Below are positions 1 to 7,462 of a stretch of 64,000 bases of DNA, piece by piece. Numbering within the stretch: the stretch's first letter is position 1; each line of letters opens with the position of its first letter. Source of the stretch: Aurantibacter sp034110465 (GTDB lineage Bacteria; Bacteroidota; Bacteroidia; Flavobacteriales; Flavobacteriaceae); NCBI GenBank assembly GCA_034110465.1, contig JAWUZD010000010.1:1-64000 (forward strand), in the 5' to 3' direction. Below the pieces are notes generated by a model, which searched no databases, was not told the origin of the DNA, and was given only the letters and a program-made list of their open reading frames with translations. The position numbers and the translations under genes are program-made.

Positions 1-908
1 CTGTAACTAATTATGATAACACTGCAACTTATACATTTAATCCTGTAGGCCCAACTGTAGGTCCAGCGGGTGTAATAAGTGGAATGACTTTAGGAACTAG
101 TTATACGCTAACTTCAGGAAATGCAAGTTGTACTTCAATAGTATCTCCTTCCTTTTCAAATCTAGCTATACTAGATGCACCTGGTACCCTATTAGCAAAC
201 ATAATTCAACAACCATCGTGCAATAATCAATTCGGTACAATTAAAGTTAACTCTCCAACATTGAATCCTAATGAAATTTATGTTTTAAGTGGTCCAGATA
301 TATCTGGTACAATTTTAACAAATTCTTCAGACGGTGTTTTCTCCAATTTAAGCTCTGGTGATTACATAGTTTATATTTCTAATAATAATACTGGTTGTGT
401 TTCAAACTCAATTATTTTAACAATAGATAGTATACCATTAATTTCAAACATAAATTTAAAAGACGGATGTAATGGTGTAGATTATGTTATTAGTATTGAA
501 AATCCTAACATTAACTATAGTTATAATTGGTATAATTCGTCAGGGGATTTAATTGGTTTAAGTGATCAAATCATAGTAACTGAATACGATACTTATGAAG
601 TTCAAGTGTCGTCTGGTAGTTGTCTTATTTCAGAATTTATTACAATTAATAATACTTTATGTTCTATTCCAAATGGTCTTTCTCCTAATGGAGATGGGCT
701 AAATGACACTTGGGAACTATCAAATTTAGATATTAAACAAGTAAAAATCTATAATAGATATGGTACAGAAATATATTCTAAAAGAAATTACAAGAACGAA
801 TGGGATGGAACATCAAAAGGAAATAAGCTTCCTTCAGGCACTTATTACTACGTAATTTGGTTTAATAATAATTCTTCAAAGACTGGTTGGTTATATTTAA
901 ATAGGTAA
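1..908 (+). CDS. T9SS type B sorting-domain (gliding motility-associated C-terminal) surface protein, 5' partial
   Basis: The reading frame is open from base 3 to the stop at 906-908, so the start lies left of the window and the ATG at 84 is only internal. The visible part has Ig/PKD-like, Asn/Ser/Thr-rich beta sequence with scattered cysteines. The last ~85 residues match the CHU_C domain: NGLSPNGDGLNDTW, then VKIYNRYGTEIY, WDGTSKG and LPSGTYYYVIW. In Bacteroidota this domain directs proteins through the type IX secretion system to the cell surface (type B signal). It lies 6 bp before a PorP/SprF gene, the partner class that such substrates usually have. The ligand or role of the protein cannot be told from this fragment. 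Confidence 0.9.
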   Translation, partial: VTNYDNTATYTFNPVGPTVGPAGVISGMTLGTSYTLTSGNASCTSIVSPSFSNLAILDAPGTLLANIIQQPSCNNQFGTIKVNSPTLNPNEIYVLSGPDISGTILTNSSDGVFSNLSSGDYIVYISNNNTGCVSNSIILTIDSIPLISNINLKDGCNGVDYVISIENPNINYSYNWYNSSGDLIGLSDQIIVTEYDTYEVQVSSGSCLISEFITINNTLCSIPNGLSPNGDGLNDTWELSNLDIKQVKIYNRYGTEIYSKRNYKNEWDGTSKGNKLPSGTYYYVIWFNNNSSKTGWLYLNR

Positions 909-914
909 GATATT

Positions 915-1832
915 ATGAAGCAAATCAAAACAATAGCAATAATTATTTTCATCACTCAAATTGGGTTAGCACAACAAGACCCTCATTACACTCAATATAT
1001 GTATAATATGAGTTTAATGAACCCAGCATATGCAGGAAGTAAAGATGACTTATCTACAGGTGTTTTATATAGAAAACAGTGGGTGCAAATAGAAGATGCT
1101 CCAACAACAACAACCTTTTTTGGACATATGCCTGTTAATGAAAATATAGGTGCCGGATTATCTTTAATTTCTGACAGAATAGGACCTGTAAATGAAACAA
1201 ATATCTTTGGTGATATATCTTATACAATAAAACTGAAAGGAGAACACAAACTTTCTTTTGGAATAAAGACAGGTTTAACTTTTCATAGCGTAGGATTATT
1301 CAGTGATGTATATAATACTCTACCTGATGAATCTGACCCAGCTTTCTCTGAAAACTCAAGTAATACATATTTTAATTTCGGGTCAGGGTTATTTTATCAT
1401 ACTAAAAAATACTATGTCGCTTTTTCTGTACCAAATATTTTAAATTCAAAACACTTGGACTATAACGGAAGACAATATGGTTCTGAATTCTCTCACTATT
1501 TTTTAACCGGTGGTTATGTTTTTAATATAAATGATATACTAAAATTAAAACCTTTTTTTATGATTAAATCTGCATTCAAAGCTCCAACTTCTTTTGATTT
1601 CTCTACAAATCTACTTTACAAAGAAAAAATTGAATTTGGTTTAACTTACAGATCACATGACAGTGTTGGAGCTATGACCAATTTTTCTATCACTTCAGAG
1701 TTGAGAATTGGTTATGCTTATGATCATATTATATCTGATTTAAACGTAACAACTAATGGATCACATGAATTCATTTTATTATACGATTTAAAATTTGCTC
1801 AAAAAACATCTGAATCACCAAGATTTTTCTAA
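915..1832 (+). CDS. PorP/SprF family type IX secretion system membrane protein
   Basis: 305 aa with a signal peptide (MKQIKTIAIIIFITQIGLAQ) and then the family hallmark QQDPHYTQYMYN..NPAYAGS, followed by alternating beta-strand sequence expected of an outer-membrane barrel. PorP/SprF proteins are outer-membrane components that work with T9SS; SprF of Flavobacterium johnsoniae is needed to deliver the adhesin SprB. The gene lies between a type B T9SS substrate and an OmpA/PD40 gene with gaps of 6 and 10 bp, so it is very likely in one operon and dedicated to that substrate. It is one of several paralogues such genomes normally carry, so it is probably not the core PorP. Confidence 0.93.
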   Translation: MKQIKTIAIIIFITQIGLAQQDPHYTQYMYNMSLMNPAYAGSKDDLSTGVLYRKQWVQIEDAPTTTTFFGHMPVNENIGAGLSLISDRIGPVNETNIFGDISYTIKLKGEHKLSFGIKTGLTFHSVGLFSDVYNTLPDESDPAFSENSSNTYFNFGSGLFYHTKKYYVAFSVPNILNSKHLDYNGRQYGSEFSHYFLTGGYVFNINDILKLKPFFMIKSAFKAPTSFDFSTNLLYKEKIEFGLTYRSHDSVGAMTNFSITSELRIGYAYDHIISDLNVTTNGSHEFILLYDLKFAQKTSESPRFF

Positions 1833-1842
1833 ACATAAAAGA

Positions 1843-3390
1843 ATGAAATATATTTATATAATATTGATATGTATGGTACAAAGCAAATTACTTTGTGCAC
1901 AGCAAAAAAGCTCTATTACTAACGAAGGTTTATTTACTTTAGAGAAAACTACATTAAGTTCTGAAAACACAGAATTTGGTGCATTTTTAACAAATAACAA
2001 CGATGTGTATTTTACACGCGCTAATAGTAACTTAACAATTAACAACAAAAATGAATCAGATTTAAATATTTACCAAGGCGTTTTAAGTGATAGGAAGTCA
2101 ATAATAGATGTTAAACTTTTAAATGAAATTAACACAAAATGGCATGATGGGCCTACATCAATAACTTCAGATGGAAATACAATGTATTTTTCTAGTGAAA
2201 GTTTCAATGTAAATAAAGGGTTTAAGAAAGAGAAAACTTATGGAGAAATAAAAAAAAGAGGTAAGATATATTTATTTAAGGCTTCTAGAATTAATAACAA
2301 ATGGAGTAACAAAACCCCACTACCCTTTAATAATATAGAATACTCTATTAGAAACCCAAGTATAAGTTCAGATGGTAAAACATTATATTTTTCATCGAAC
2401 ATGCCTGGTGGTTTCGGTGGAGAAGACTTATGGAAAGTTAAAGTTAACCAAAATTCATATGGTGAACCTAAAAACCTTGGGGCAACTATAAACTCAATCA
2501 ATGATGAAAGTTTTCCATTTATTTCAAATAATAATATTTTATATTTTTCATCAAATAGAACTTCTGAATTAGGAGGTCCAGAAGGATTAGGAGGGTTAGA
2601 TGTATATATGATTAATTTGAACAAAAATCATAAAATCATAAATTTAGGAACACCAATAAATTCTGAAAAAGATGACTTTTATTTTACAATAAATGAAAAT
2701 AAAAAAATAGGTTTTCTTTCTAGTAATAGAGATGGGAATGATAATATTTATTTAATTACTCCTTATTGCAATTTGATAGCTAACATTAGTGTTACTGACA
2801 AAGAAACAGGTTTATTTATTAATAATGCAAAGCTTAATATTCTAAATGATAATAAAATAGTTAAAAATATAATAACAAAAAAAGGCTCAATCAAATCAAA
2901 ATTAGAATGTAAAAAAAACTATAACTTATTAGTTTCTAAAGAAGGATACGAAGAAGCAAAATATAAAATAGATACAACTGAAGAAGATGGAGTAATAAAT
3001 ATTATTATAAAAATGCTTCCTAATAAAAAACCTATAATTACTAAAAAAGAAGTTATTTTACAGTCAATATATTTTAAATATAATGAAGCAAGTATAACAA
3101 AACAAGGCTCAATTGAATTAGACAAACTAGTTAAAGTTATGAATGATAATCCAAATATGATAATATTTGTTAAATCTCATACAGATAGTGTTGGAAATGA
3201 ATTATATAACAATGAATTATCGAATCGCAGAGCAGAAAGTACCGTTGAATATGTAATATCAAAAGGTATAGCAAAACAACGTATTACGGGTAAAGGATTT
3301 GGGGAGTCTGAATTAAAGATAAACTGTAAAAATTGCACTGATTTACAAAATAGTAAAAATAGACGCTCTGAATTTGTTATAATAAATTGA
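1843..3390 (+). CDS. OmpA family protein with PD40 repeats (PorE-like)
   Basis: The frame opens at 1795 inside the previous gene, but ATG 1843 gives a proper signal peptide (MKYIYIILICMVQSKLLCAQ) and is chosen, giving 515 aa. Residues ~70-300 contain WD40-like PD40 units (SSDGKTLYFSSNMPGG, NNNILYFSSNRTSELGG). A short carboxypeptidase-regulatory-like beta domain (TDKETGLFINNAKL) follows, and the last ~110 residues are an OmpA peptidoglycan-binding domain (VKSHTDSVGN...NRRAESTVEYV...NRRSEFVI). This is the architecture of PorE-type proteins that tie T9SS outer-membrane parts to peptidoglycan. Third gene of the type B substrate - PorP/SprF - OmpA cassette. No clear terminator is seen after it. 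Confidence 0.9.
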   Translation: MKYIYIILICMVQSKLLCAQQKSSITNEGLFTLEKTTLSSENTEFGAFLTNNNDVYFTRANSNLTINNKNESDLNIYQGVLSDRKSIIDVKLLNEINTKWHDGPTSITSDGNTMYFSSESFNVNKGFKKEKTYGEIKKRGKIYLFKASRINNKWSNKTPLPFNNIEYSIRNPSISSDGKTLYFSSNMPGGFGGEDLWKVKVNQNSYGEPKNLGATINSINDESFPFISNNNILYFSSNRTSELGGPEGLGGLDVYMINLNKNHKIINLGTPINSEKDDFYFTINENKKIGFLSSNRDGNDNIYLITPYCNLIANISVTDKETGLFINNAKLNILNDNKIVKNIITKKGSIKSKLECKKNYNLLVSKEGYEEAKYKIDTTEEDGVINIIIKMLPNKKPIITKKEVILQSIYFKYNEASITKQGSIELDKLVKVMNDNPNMIIFVKSHTDSVGNELYNNELSNRRAESTVEYVISKGIAKQRITGKGFGESELKINCKNCTDLQNSKNRRSEFVIIN

Positions 3391-3479
3391 TTAAAGCTCT
3401 TTAAAATAAAACTAACGTTTAAGTAATTATTTATCGTCATTTAATATGTAATTTTATAGTTTGATAACAAACTACTGTT

Positions 3480-4970
3480 ATGGGTGCAAATAATAGAATC
3501 TTCAATATCATAAAGTCATTGACAATGAATGAGAAGAGGGCTTTTAAAATATATTGTAAAAAACATACTCTAAAAGATAAGAATAAGTATATCCTATTAT
3601 TTGAGGCAATTGATCATTGTAATGATTTTAATGATTTTAATGAAAAAAAAATAAAGGAGTCTTTAGAGATTAATGGCTATTCCAATAAGTATTTTTCATC
3701 AGACAAAAACTACCTTAATGAAATAATTTTAAAGTCTTTAAATGAATTTCACGCTAAAAAAACTTGTGATTTAAAAATAAAACAAAACTTAATTTCTATC
3801 GAAATTATGTTTTATAAGGGCTTATACAAGGAATGCATAGACCTAATAAATAAAACAAAACGAATTAAACTTATAAATGAAAGTCAATATTTAATTCTTG
3901 AAGTTTTAAAGTGGGAAAAAAAATGCCTGGGTTATTCTAAAGGTTTATCTGAAGCTATTAAAACAAATAATTCACTAGATAAATATTTTAAAAATATTAT
4001 AGAAGAAAAAAAAATAACTGATTTTTACTACAAAAGTTATTTTTATAAAAATAGCATTGGAAAATCATCAAGAGAAGAATTAAAAGAAAAATTTAACAAA
4101 ATGTTTCTTGATCCAGTTTTTAAATATAAAGATGATAAAAGAAGTGTGCATACAAATATTTATTTTAATTTAATTTTTGCAAATTATTATAACATATCTA
4201 AAGAAAACGAAAAGGAACTTGACTACCTGAGAAAAGTAATTGTTTTTTTTGATAATAATAAAATATACAAGTATGAAAACCCACTTGACTTTATATCGAT
4301 ATACATCAGAATAATTGACATAAACAAACAAAAACAAAAGTCAACATTTTATGAAGATTTAAAAAAACTGAGAGAGTTTGATAATTTTATTAACATTCAA
4401 GATAAAGTTTCAAAAGAGCGTATTTTCCTTCATTCGTATCAAGCAGAAATTGAGTATTTATTAAACTTTAATAATTCAAACAAAGCTTTTGAAATAATGA
4501 ATGAAATGCAAATAGAATTTAAAAAACACAACTTTACCATTGAACCATATTATACAATATCAACATATTATTTATTTGCGTCAATACATTGCTCATTAGG
4601 TGATTTTTCAGAAGGTTTAAAGTATGTAAATTCTATTTTAAATGAATATAAATTTAATCAGCGACCAAATACCTTTCTTAAGACAGAGTTCTTAAATATT
4701 GTTATCCATTATGAACTAAAAAATTATGAGCTAATTCAAAAAAATATTTTTTCTTTAAAGAAAAAATATAAAACAAATTTTAAACTAAGTTTTTTAGAAA
4801 AAAACATCCTCAAAACGATATTAAAAATAATTAACAACCCTAATATAATTAAAGAAAGATCTGCTTTTTCAAAATTAAAAATTAAAATAGAGAGTAGTAA
4901 AAAATTAAAATCATCAATTGAAAAAAACTACTTCAATTATATTGTTTTAAAAGCAAATAATAAAATATAA
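3480..4970 (+). CDS. Large alpha-helical protein of unknown function
   Basis: 496 aa, strongly Lys/Asn/Ile-rich, without signal peptide or membrane segment, so probably cytoplasmic. The N-terminus (IFNIIKSLTMNEKRAFKIYCKKH) resembles a family of unknown function that recurs in Bacteroidota with the theme 'IKSLSKSEKRYFK'. The rest looks like a helical solenoid of TPR type with unclear units (for example YKGLYKECIDLINKTKR, LGDFSEGLKYVNSILNEYK). It stands alone, 89 bp after the T9SS cassette and just before the decayed integrative element. AT content is very high even for this window. No catalytic motif was found; a scaffold or regulatory role would be a guess. Confidence 0.75.
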   Translation: MGANNRIFNIIKSLTMNEKRAFKIYCKKHTLKDKNKYILLFEAIDHCNDFNDFNEKKIKESLEINGYSNKYFSSDKNYLNEIILKSLNEFHAKKTCDLKIKQNLISIEIMFYKGLYKECIDLINKTKRIKLINESQYLILEVLKWEKKCLGYSKGLSEAIKTNNSLDKYFKNIIEEKKITDFYYKSYFYKNSIGKSSREELKEKFNKMFLDPVFKYKDDKRSVHTNIYFNLIFANYYNISKENEKELDYLRKVIVFFDNNKIYKYENPLDFISIYIRIIDINKQKQKSTFYEDLKKLREFDNFINIQDKVSKERIFLHSYQAEIEYLLNFNNSNKAFEIMNEMQIEFKKHNFTIEPYYTISTYYLFASIHCSLGDFSEGLKYVNSILNEYKFNQRPNTFLKTEFLNIVIHYELKNYELIQKNIFSLKKKYKTNFKLSFLEKNILKTILKIINNPNIIKERSAFSKLKIKIESSKKLKSSIEKNYFNYIVLKANNKI

Positions 4971-5089
4971 TATTCATAATATAAAAGAAGGTTTTAATAA
5001 GTTAACAATTGATTATTAAAATTTTTCTTAAAAAAAGTAGAATAAGATTTCAAAAAGTCTCACTAATCTAAAAATTGTATTAATCTTTA

Positions 5090-5425
5090 TTAACGGTTCT
5101 GTCGCATTAATAAAATAGAGTTGTAATTTTTTAAGAGTATATTTTTTGCCTTTTCATCTAATTCAGTAATTGCAGCTCTTCTTCCTTCCTTTAACCATTC
5201 TTCAATTTCATTTTTATAGAAATAAAGTTTCGTACCTCTTTTCATATACGGAATAACACTTCTATTTGTATAACCGTAAATTGTTGGTTTAGTAACATTT
5301 AATAATTTTGCAACCTCTTCAACACTTAAAACAAGATTTTCTTATTTTTTATTTTATTTAAGCTCTTTTACTGAAACTTCAATTGCATCAAGTCTTTGTA
5401 TTATTAATTCAAAAGGATTCTCCAT
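5090..5425 (-). pseudogene. Helix-turn-helix (excisionase-like) DNA-binding protein, broken by two in-frame stops
   Basis: Reading the minus strand from ATG 5425 gives MENPFELIIQRLDAIEVSVKELK, a TAA at 5354-5356, NKK, a second TAA at 5342-5344, and then in the same frame ENLVLSVEEVAKLLNVTKP followed by TIYGYTNRSVIPYMKRGTKL and YFYKNEIEEWLKEGRR, ending at 5090. The second part is the HTH_17/excisionase-type winged helix found in small regulators carried by Bacteroidota integrative elements. Two nonsense codons in one conserved frame show decay rather than sequencing noise, although restart at a downstream codon cannot be excluded. It lies ~110 bp from the tRNA remnant and ~300 bp from the recombinase remnant. 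Confidence 0.8.
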
Positions 5426-5499
5426 ATTCTATTTTATAATTTTACCTAATTTTAAATAAAAAATAATACATTAGCAACAGAAAATAATTAATAATCAGA

Positions 5500-5522
5500 G
5501 TACACAATACGGTACACGATTT
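5500..5522. repeat. Imperfect repeat beside tRNA scar, copy 1
   Basis: The sequence reads tacacaatacggtacacgat followed by ttt. It resembles 5706-5729 (gtgaatacgaaagtgcatac then gattt) on the other side of the degenerate tRNA. Both have two 'gtrnaymc'-like half-units ending in acgattt. Possible recombinase or excisionase arm sites of the decayed element; this is inference from position and similarity only. Confidence 0.35.
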
Positions 5523-5537
5523 TACTATAAATAAGAC

Positions 5538-5612
5538 ATTATAAGGGTAGATATTGGCATTTTGTCAAGTTCATAACTCGGAGATCATGGGATCGTGCCC
5601 CATTCTCGCTAC
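5538..5612 (+). pseudogene. Degenerate tRNA-Met(CAU)-like sequence
   Basis: The 3' half looks like a tRNA: anticodon loop ttCATaa, variable region, T-arm of 5 perfect pairs (atggg 5587-5591 / cccat 5599-5603) round a 7-nt loop atcgtgc that has lost the TTCGA consensus, then acceptor 3' strand tctcgct and ac. The 5' half is eroded: no 5' acceptor strand complementary to tctcgct is present, the D-arm is unrecognisable, and the anticodon stem (tcaag/ctcgg) has a mismatch. It is therefore most likely a tRNA relic or attachment-site copy left by an integrative element, not a working tRNA. Confidence 0.6.
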
Positions 5613-5632
5613 AAGTAAAAATCATTACAATT

Positions 5633-5664
5633 AAACGACTTAGCCTTACTAAACCGTTTTTTTT
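5633..5664 (+). terminator. Rho-independent terminator-like hairpin after tRNA relic
   Basis: aaacg (5633-5637) pairs with cgttt (5655-5659), an ac/ac internal loop follows, then ttag pairs with ctaa round cctta, and a run of T residues follows. Its place 20 bp after the tRNA relic fits the terminator of the former tRNA gene. Confidence 0.45.
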
Positions 5665-5705
5665 ATGCTTCATTTTAAACAGATTGTTACATTTGCATAC
5701 CAAAG

Positions 5706-5729
5706 TGAATACGAAAGTGCATACGATTT
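5706..5729. repeat. Imperfect repeat beside tRNA scar, copy 2
   Basis: Second member of the pair described at 5500-5522. It directly precedes the recombinase relic and overlaps its possible TTG start, which suits a recombinase-binding or autoregulatory site. Low confidence. Confidence 0.3.
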
Positions 5730-5805
5730 GACAATTAAGAAGAATTTTTCATCTCCAAAAATCTATAACGCCAAGGGTGATTTATCTTCAAATAAGGTTA
5801 CATAA
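5728..5805 (+). pseudogene. N-terminal remnant of a tyrosine recombinase (integrase)
   Basis: From TTG 5728 the frame reads LTIKKNFSSPKIYNAKGDLS and then SNKVT before a TAA at 5803-5805. The motif NFSSPKIYNAKGDLS closely resembles the very start of many Bacteroidota site-specific integrases, which go on with an RWYVYY-type strand. Here the similarity stops just before that point, so the remaining ~95% of the gene is gone. It sits ~115 bp downstream of the tRNA relic, the usual place for the int gene of a tRNA-integrating element. The identification rests on a short motif and on context. Confidence 0.55.
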
Positions 5806-5820
5806 TTTAAATAATTAAAT

Positions 5821-6897
5821 ATGACTAATTCTAATTCAAAAATAACTTTCCAATGTGGTGCTGTAATGAAGAATCGCTATATGTTAGCTCCTTTAACTAA
5901 TCAGCAAAGCTATGAAGATGGACAATTGTCAAATGATGAATTAAATTGGTTAAATATGAGAGCTAAAGGCAAATTTGGTTTAGTAATGACTTGCGCATCT
6001 CATGTACAAGAAATTGGAAAAGGATTCCCTGGTCAACTTGGAATTTTTAGTGATGATTTAAATGATGGTCATAAAAAATTAACTACAAAAATTAAAAAAT
6101 CTGGAAGTTTAATAGTTATTCAGTTGCATCATGCTGGTATGCGTACTCCTAATGATTTAATAAAAGAAACCTCTGTTTGTCCATCTGAAAATCAAGAAAA
6201 TAAAGCGCGAAGCCTTTCGTTAATAGAAGTTAAACAGCTTAGAAATGATTTTATTAGTGCAGCAATTCGTGCAAAAAAATGTGGTTATGATGGTGTTGAA
6301 ATCCATGGAGCTCATGGATATATCTTAACTCAATTTTTAAGTACTGAAATAAACAAAAGAACAGATGAATATGGTGGATCTTTATTTAACAGATCTAGAC
6401 TACTATTTGAAATAGTAGAAAAAGTTAGAGAAAAATGTGGTAAAGATTTTTTATTAGGTGTTAGATTATCGCCTGAACGATTTGGAATGGACTTAGAAGA
6501 AGTTAAAATTGTTTGTCAGAGATTAATTGATTCTGGAAATATTGATTTTTTGGATATCTCTCTATGGGATAGTTTTAAAATGCCTTATGAGGAGAAATAT
6601 CAAACCAAAACTCTTTTAGAACATTTTAATGAATTAGACTTTAAAAATGTAAAATGGACTGTTGCTGGAAAAATAAGTAATGGTAATGATGTTCAAAAAA
6701 TATTAGATTCAGACGTAGATTTTGTATCAATAGGAACATCTTCCATATTACATCACAACTTTCCTGAACTAGTTATAGAAAACCCCAATTTCATTCCTAT
6801 CAAAACACCTGTTTCTGAAGAACACCTAAAAAGAGAAGGACTTGGTGAAAAATTTATAGAATATCTAAAAAAATGGCCGGAATTTATTGCGAATTAA
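5821..6897 (+). CDS. NADH:flavin oxidoreductase, Old Yellow Enzyme family
   Basis: 358 aa TIM-barrel flavoenzyme. Visible family marks are MLAPLTNQQS near residue 20 (FMN-binding strand), VIQLHHAGMR (~100), the active-site strand HGAHGYILTQFLS (~160) followed by NKRTDEYGGSLFNRSRLLFE, LGVRLSPERFG, and phosphate-binding WTVAGKISN and DFVSIGTSSI. These enzymes use FMN and NAD(P)H to reduce activated C=C bonds; the natural substrate cannot be predicted. Only 15 bp separate it from the integrase relic, so its original promoter region may have been altered by the insertion or loss of that element. Two AT-rich hairpins follow the stop codon. Confidence 0.92.
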   Translation: MTNSNSKITFQCGAVMKNRYMLAPLTNQQSYEDGQLSNDELNWLNMRAKGKFGLVMTCASHVQEIGKGFPGQLGIFSDDLNDGHKKLTTKIKKSGSLIVIQLHHAGMRTPNDLIKETSVCPSENQENKARSLSLIEVKQLRNDFISAAIRAKKCGYDGVEIHGAHGYILTQFLSTEINKRTDEYGGSLFNRSRLLFEIVEKVREKCGKDFLLGVRLSPERFGMDLEEVKIVCQRLIDSGNIDFLDISLWDSFKMPYEEKYQTKTLLEHFNELDFKNVKWTVAGKISNGNDVQKILDSDVDFVSIGTSSILHHNFPELVIENPNFIPIKTPVSEEHLKREGLGEKFIEYLKKWPEFIAN

Positions 6898-6965
6898 TTA
6901 AGTTGGCTTAATTAATCATATTCAAAATTAATGTAATATTGTAATTACATTTACTATTTTTTTTT
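6893..6965 (+). terminator. Two tandem hairpins after the flavin oxidoreductase
   Basis: The first hairpin (6893-6916) is a perfect 10-bp stem attaattaag/cttaattaat with loop ttgg and contains the stop codon. The second (6930-6951) is a perfect 8-bp stem aatgtaat/attacatt followed by a T-run at 6956-6965. The second looks like an intrinsic terminator, though both stems are AT-only or nearly so. Confidence 0.5.
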
Positions 6966-6983
6966 ATAAAATATACGTTAATA

Positions 6984-7364
6984 ATGGAACTAGACTTTAT
7001 AGATAATATAAATGAATATGGCGATAATGTTGTTAGATTATACAATTTTGATAAATCTGAAGCAATTAAATTTAGAGATTTAATCATAACTCAAATTATG
7101 ACTAAAAACCTCAGATTAAATCTTTCGGAAGTTGATTTTATTGAAGCGCGTAATTGTAATTTAATTCTTGGGTTATTTAAGACAGATGAAGGCATACTTA
7201 GTGAAGACAATAAAACATTTTATTGCGCATTAACTATAGAAGGCTACACTACTATGCTAAAATTATTAGAGCCTTATTGCGAGAAGGAAACTAAAGGTTA
7301 CAAGTATTTATATGACATTGATAATCCAACAGATTTCCTATTCTCTCCTGCTGGTTCTTGGTAA
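6984..7364 (+). CDS. Small soluble protein of unknown function
   Basis: 126 aa, acidic, with no signal peptide, membrane segment or recognised domain. Visible features are an N-terminal LDFIDNINEYGDNVVRLYNF, a central LRLNLSEVDFIEARNCNLIL, and a C-terminal LFSPAGSW. Codon use is like that of the neighbours, and the frame is preceded by a spaced A/T-rich leader, so it is a credible gene. It stands 86 bp after the oxidoreductase, separated by terminator-like hairpins, and 98 bp before rlmF, so it is probably its own transcription unit. Function unknown. Confidence 0.7.
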   Translation: MELDFIDNINEYGDNVVRLYNFDKSEAIKFRDLIITQIMTKNLRLNLSEVDFIEARNCNLILGLFKTDEGILSEDNKTFYCALTIEGYTTMLKLLEPYCEKETKGYKYLYDIDNPTDFLFSPAGSW

Positions 7365-7414
7365 ATAGTTTATTCTTTTATAATCCCATCATCTAAAAAC
7401 AATAAGATTCTAAG

Positions 7415-7422
7415 TAAATTTG
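7415..7422 (+). promoter_or_regulatory. Bacteroidota -7 box (TAAATTTG) before rlmF
   Basis: Exact match to TAnnTTTG, 41 bp before the rlmF start. No clear TTG at the -33 distance, so support is partial. Confidence 0.35.
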
Positions 7423-7462
7423 TATTTTATAATTCATCATTAAGAAACAACACATCATCATC

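Noticed and set aside
1795..1842. Upstream in-frame ATG as the start of the OmpA/PD40 protein
   Set aside because: It lies inside the PorP/SprF gene and places 16 polar residues before a proper signal peptide that starts at 1843.
2238..2624. Minus-strand frame opposite the OmpA/PD40 gene
   Set aside because: Proline/serine-rich antisense shadow of the PD40 repeats with no signal or motif.
5538..5612. Functional tRNA-Met gene
   Set aside because: No 5' acceptor strand pairs with tctcgct, the D-arm is lost, the anticodon stem has a mismatch and the T-loop lacks TTCGA.
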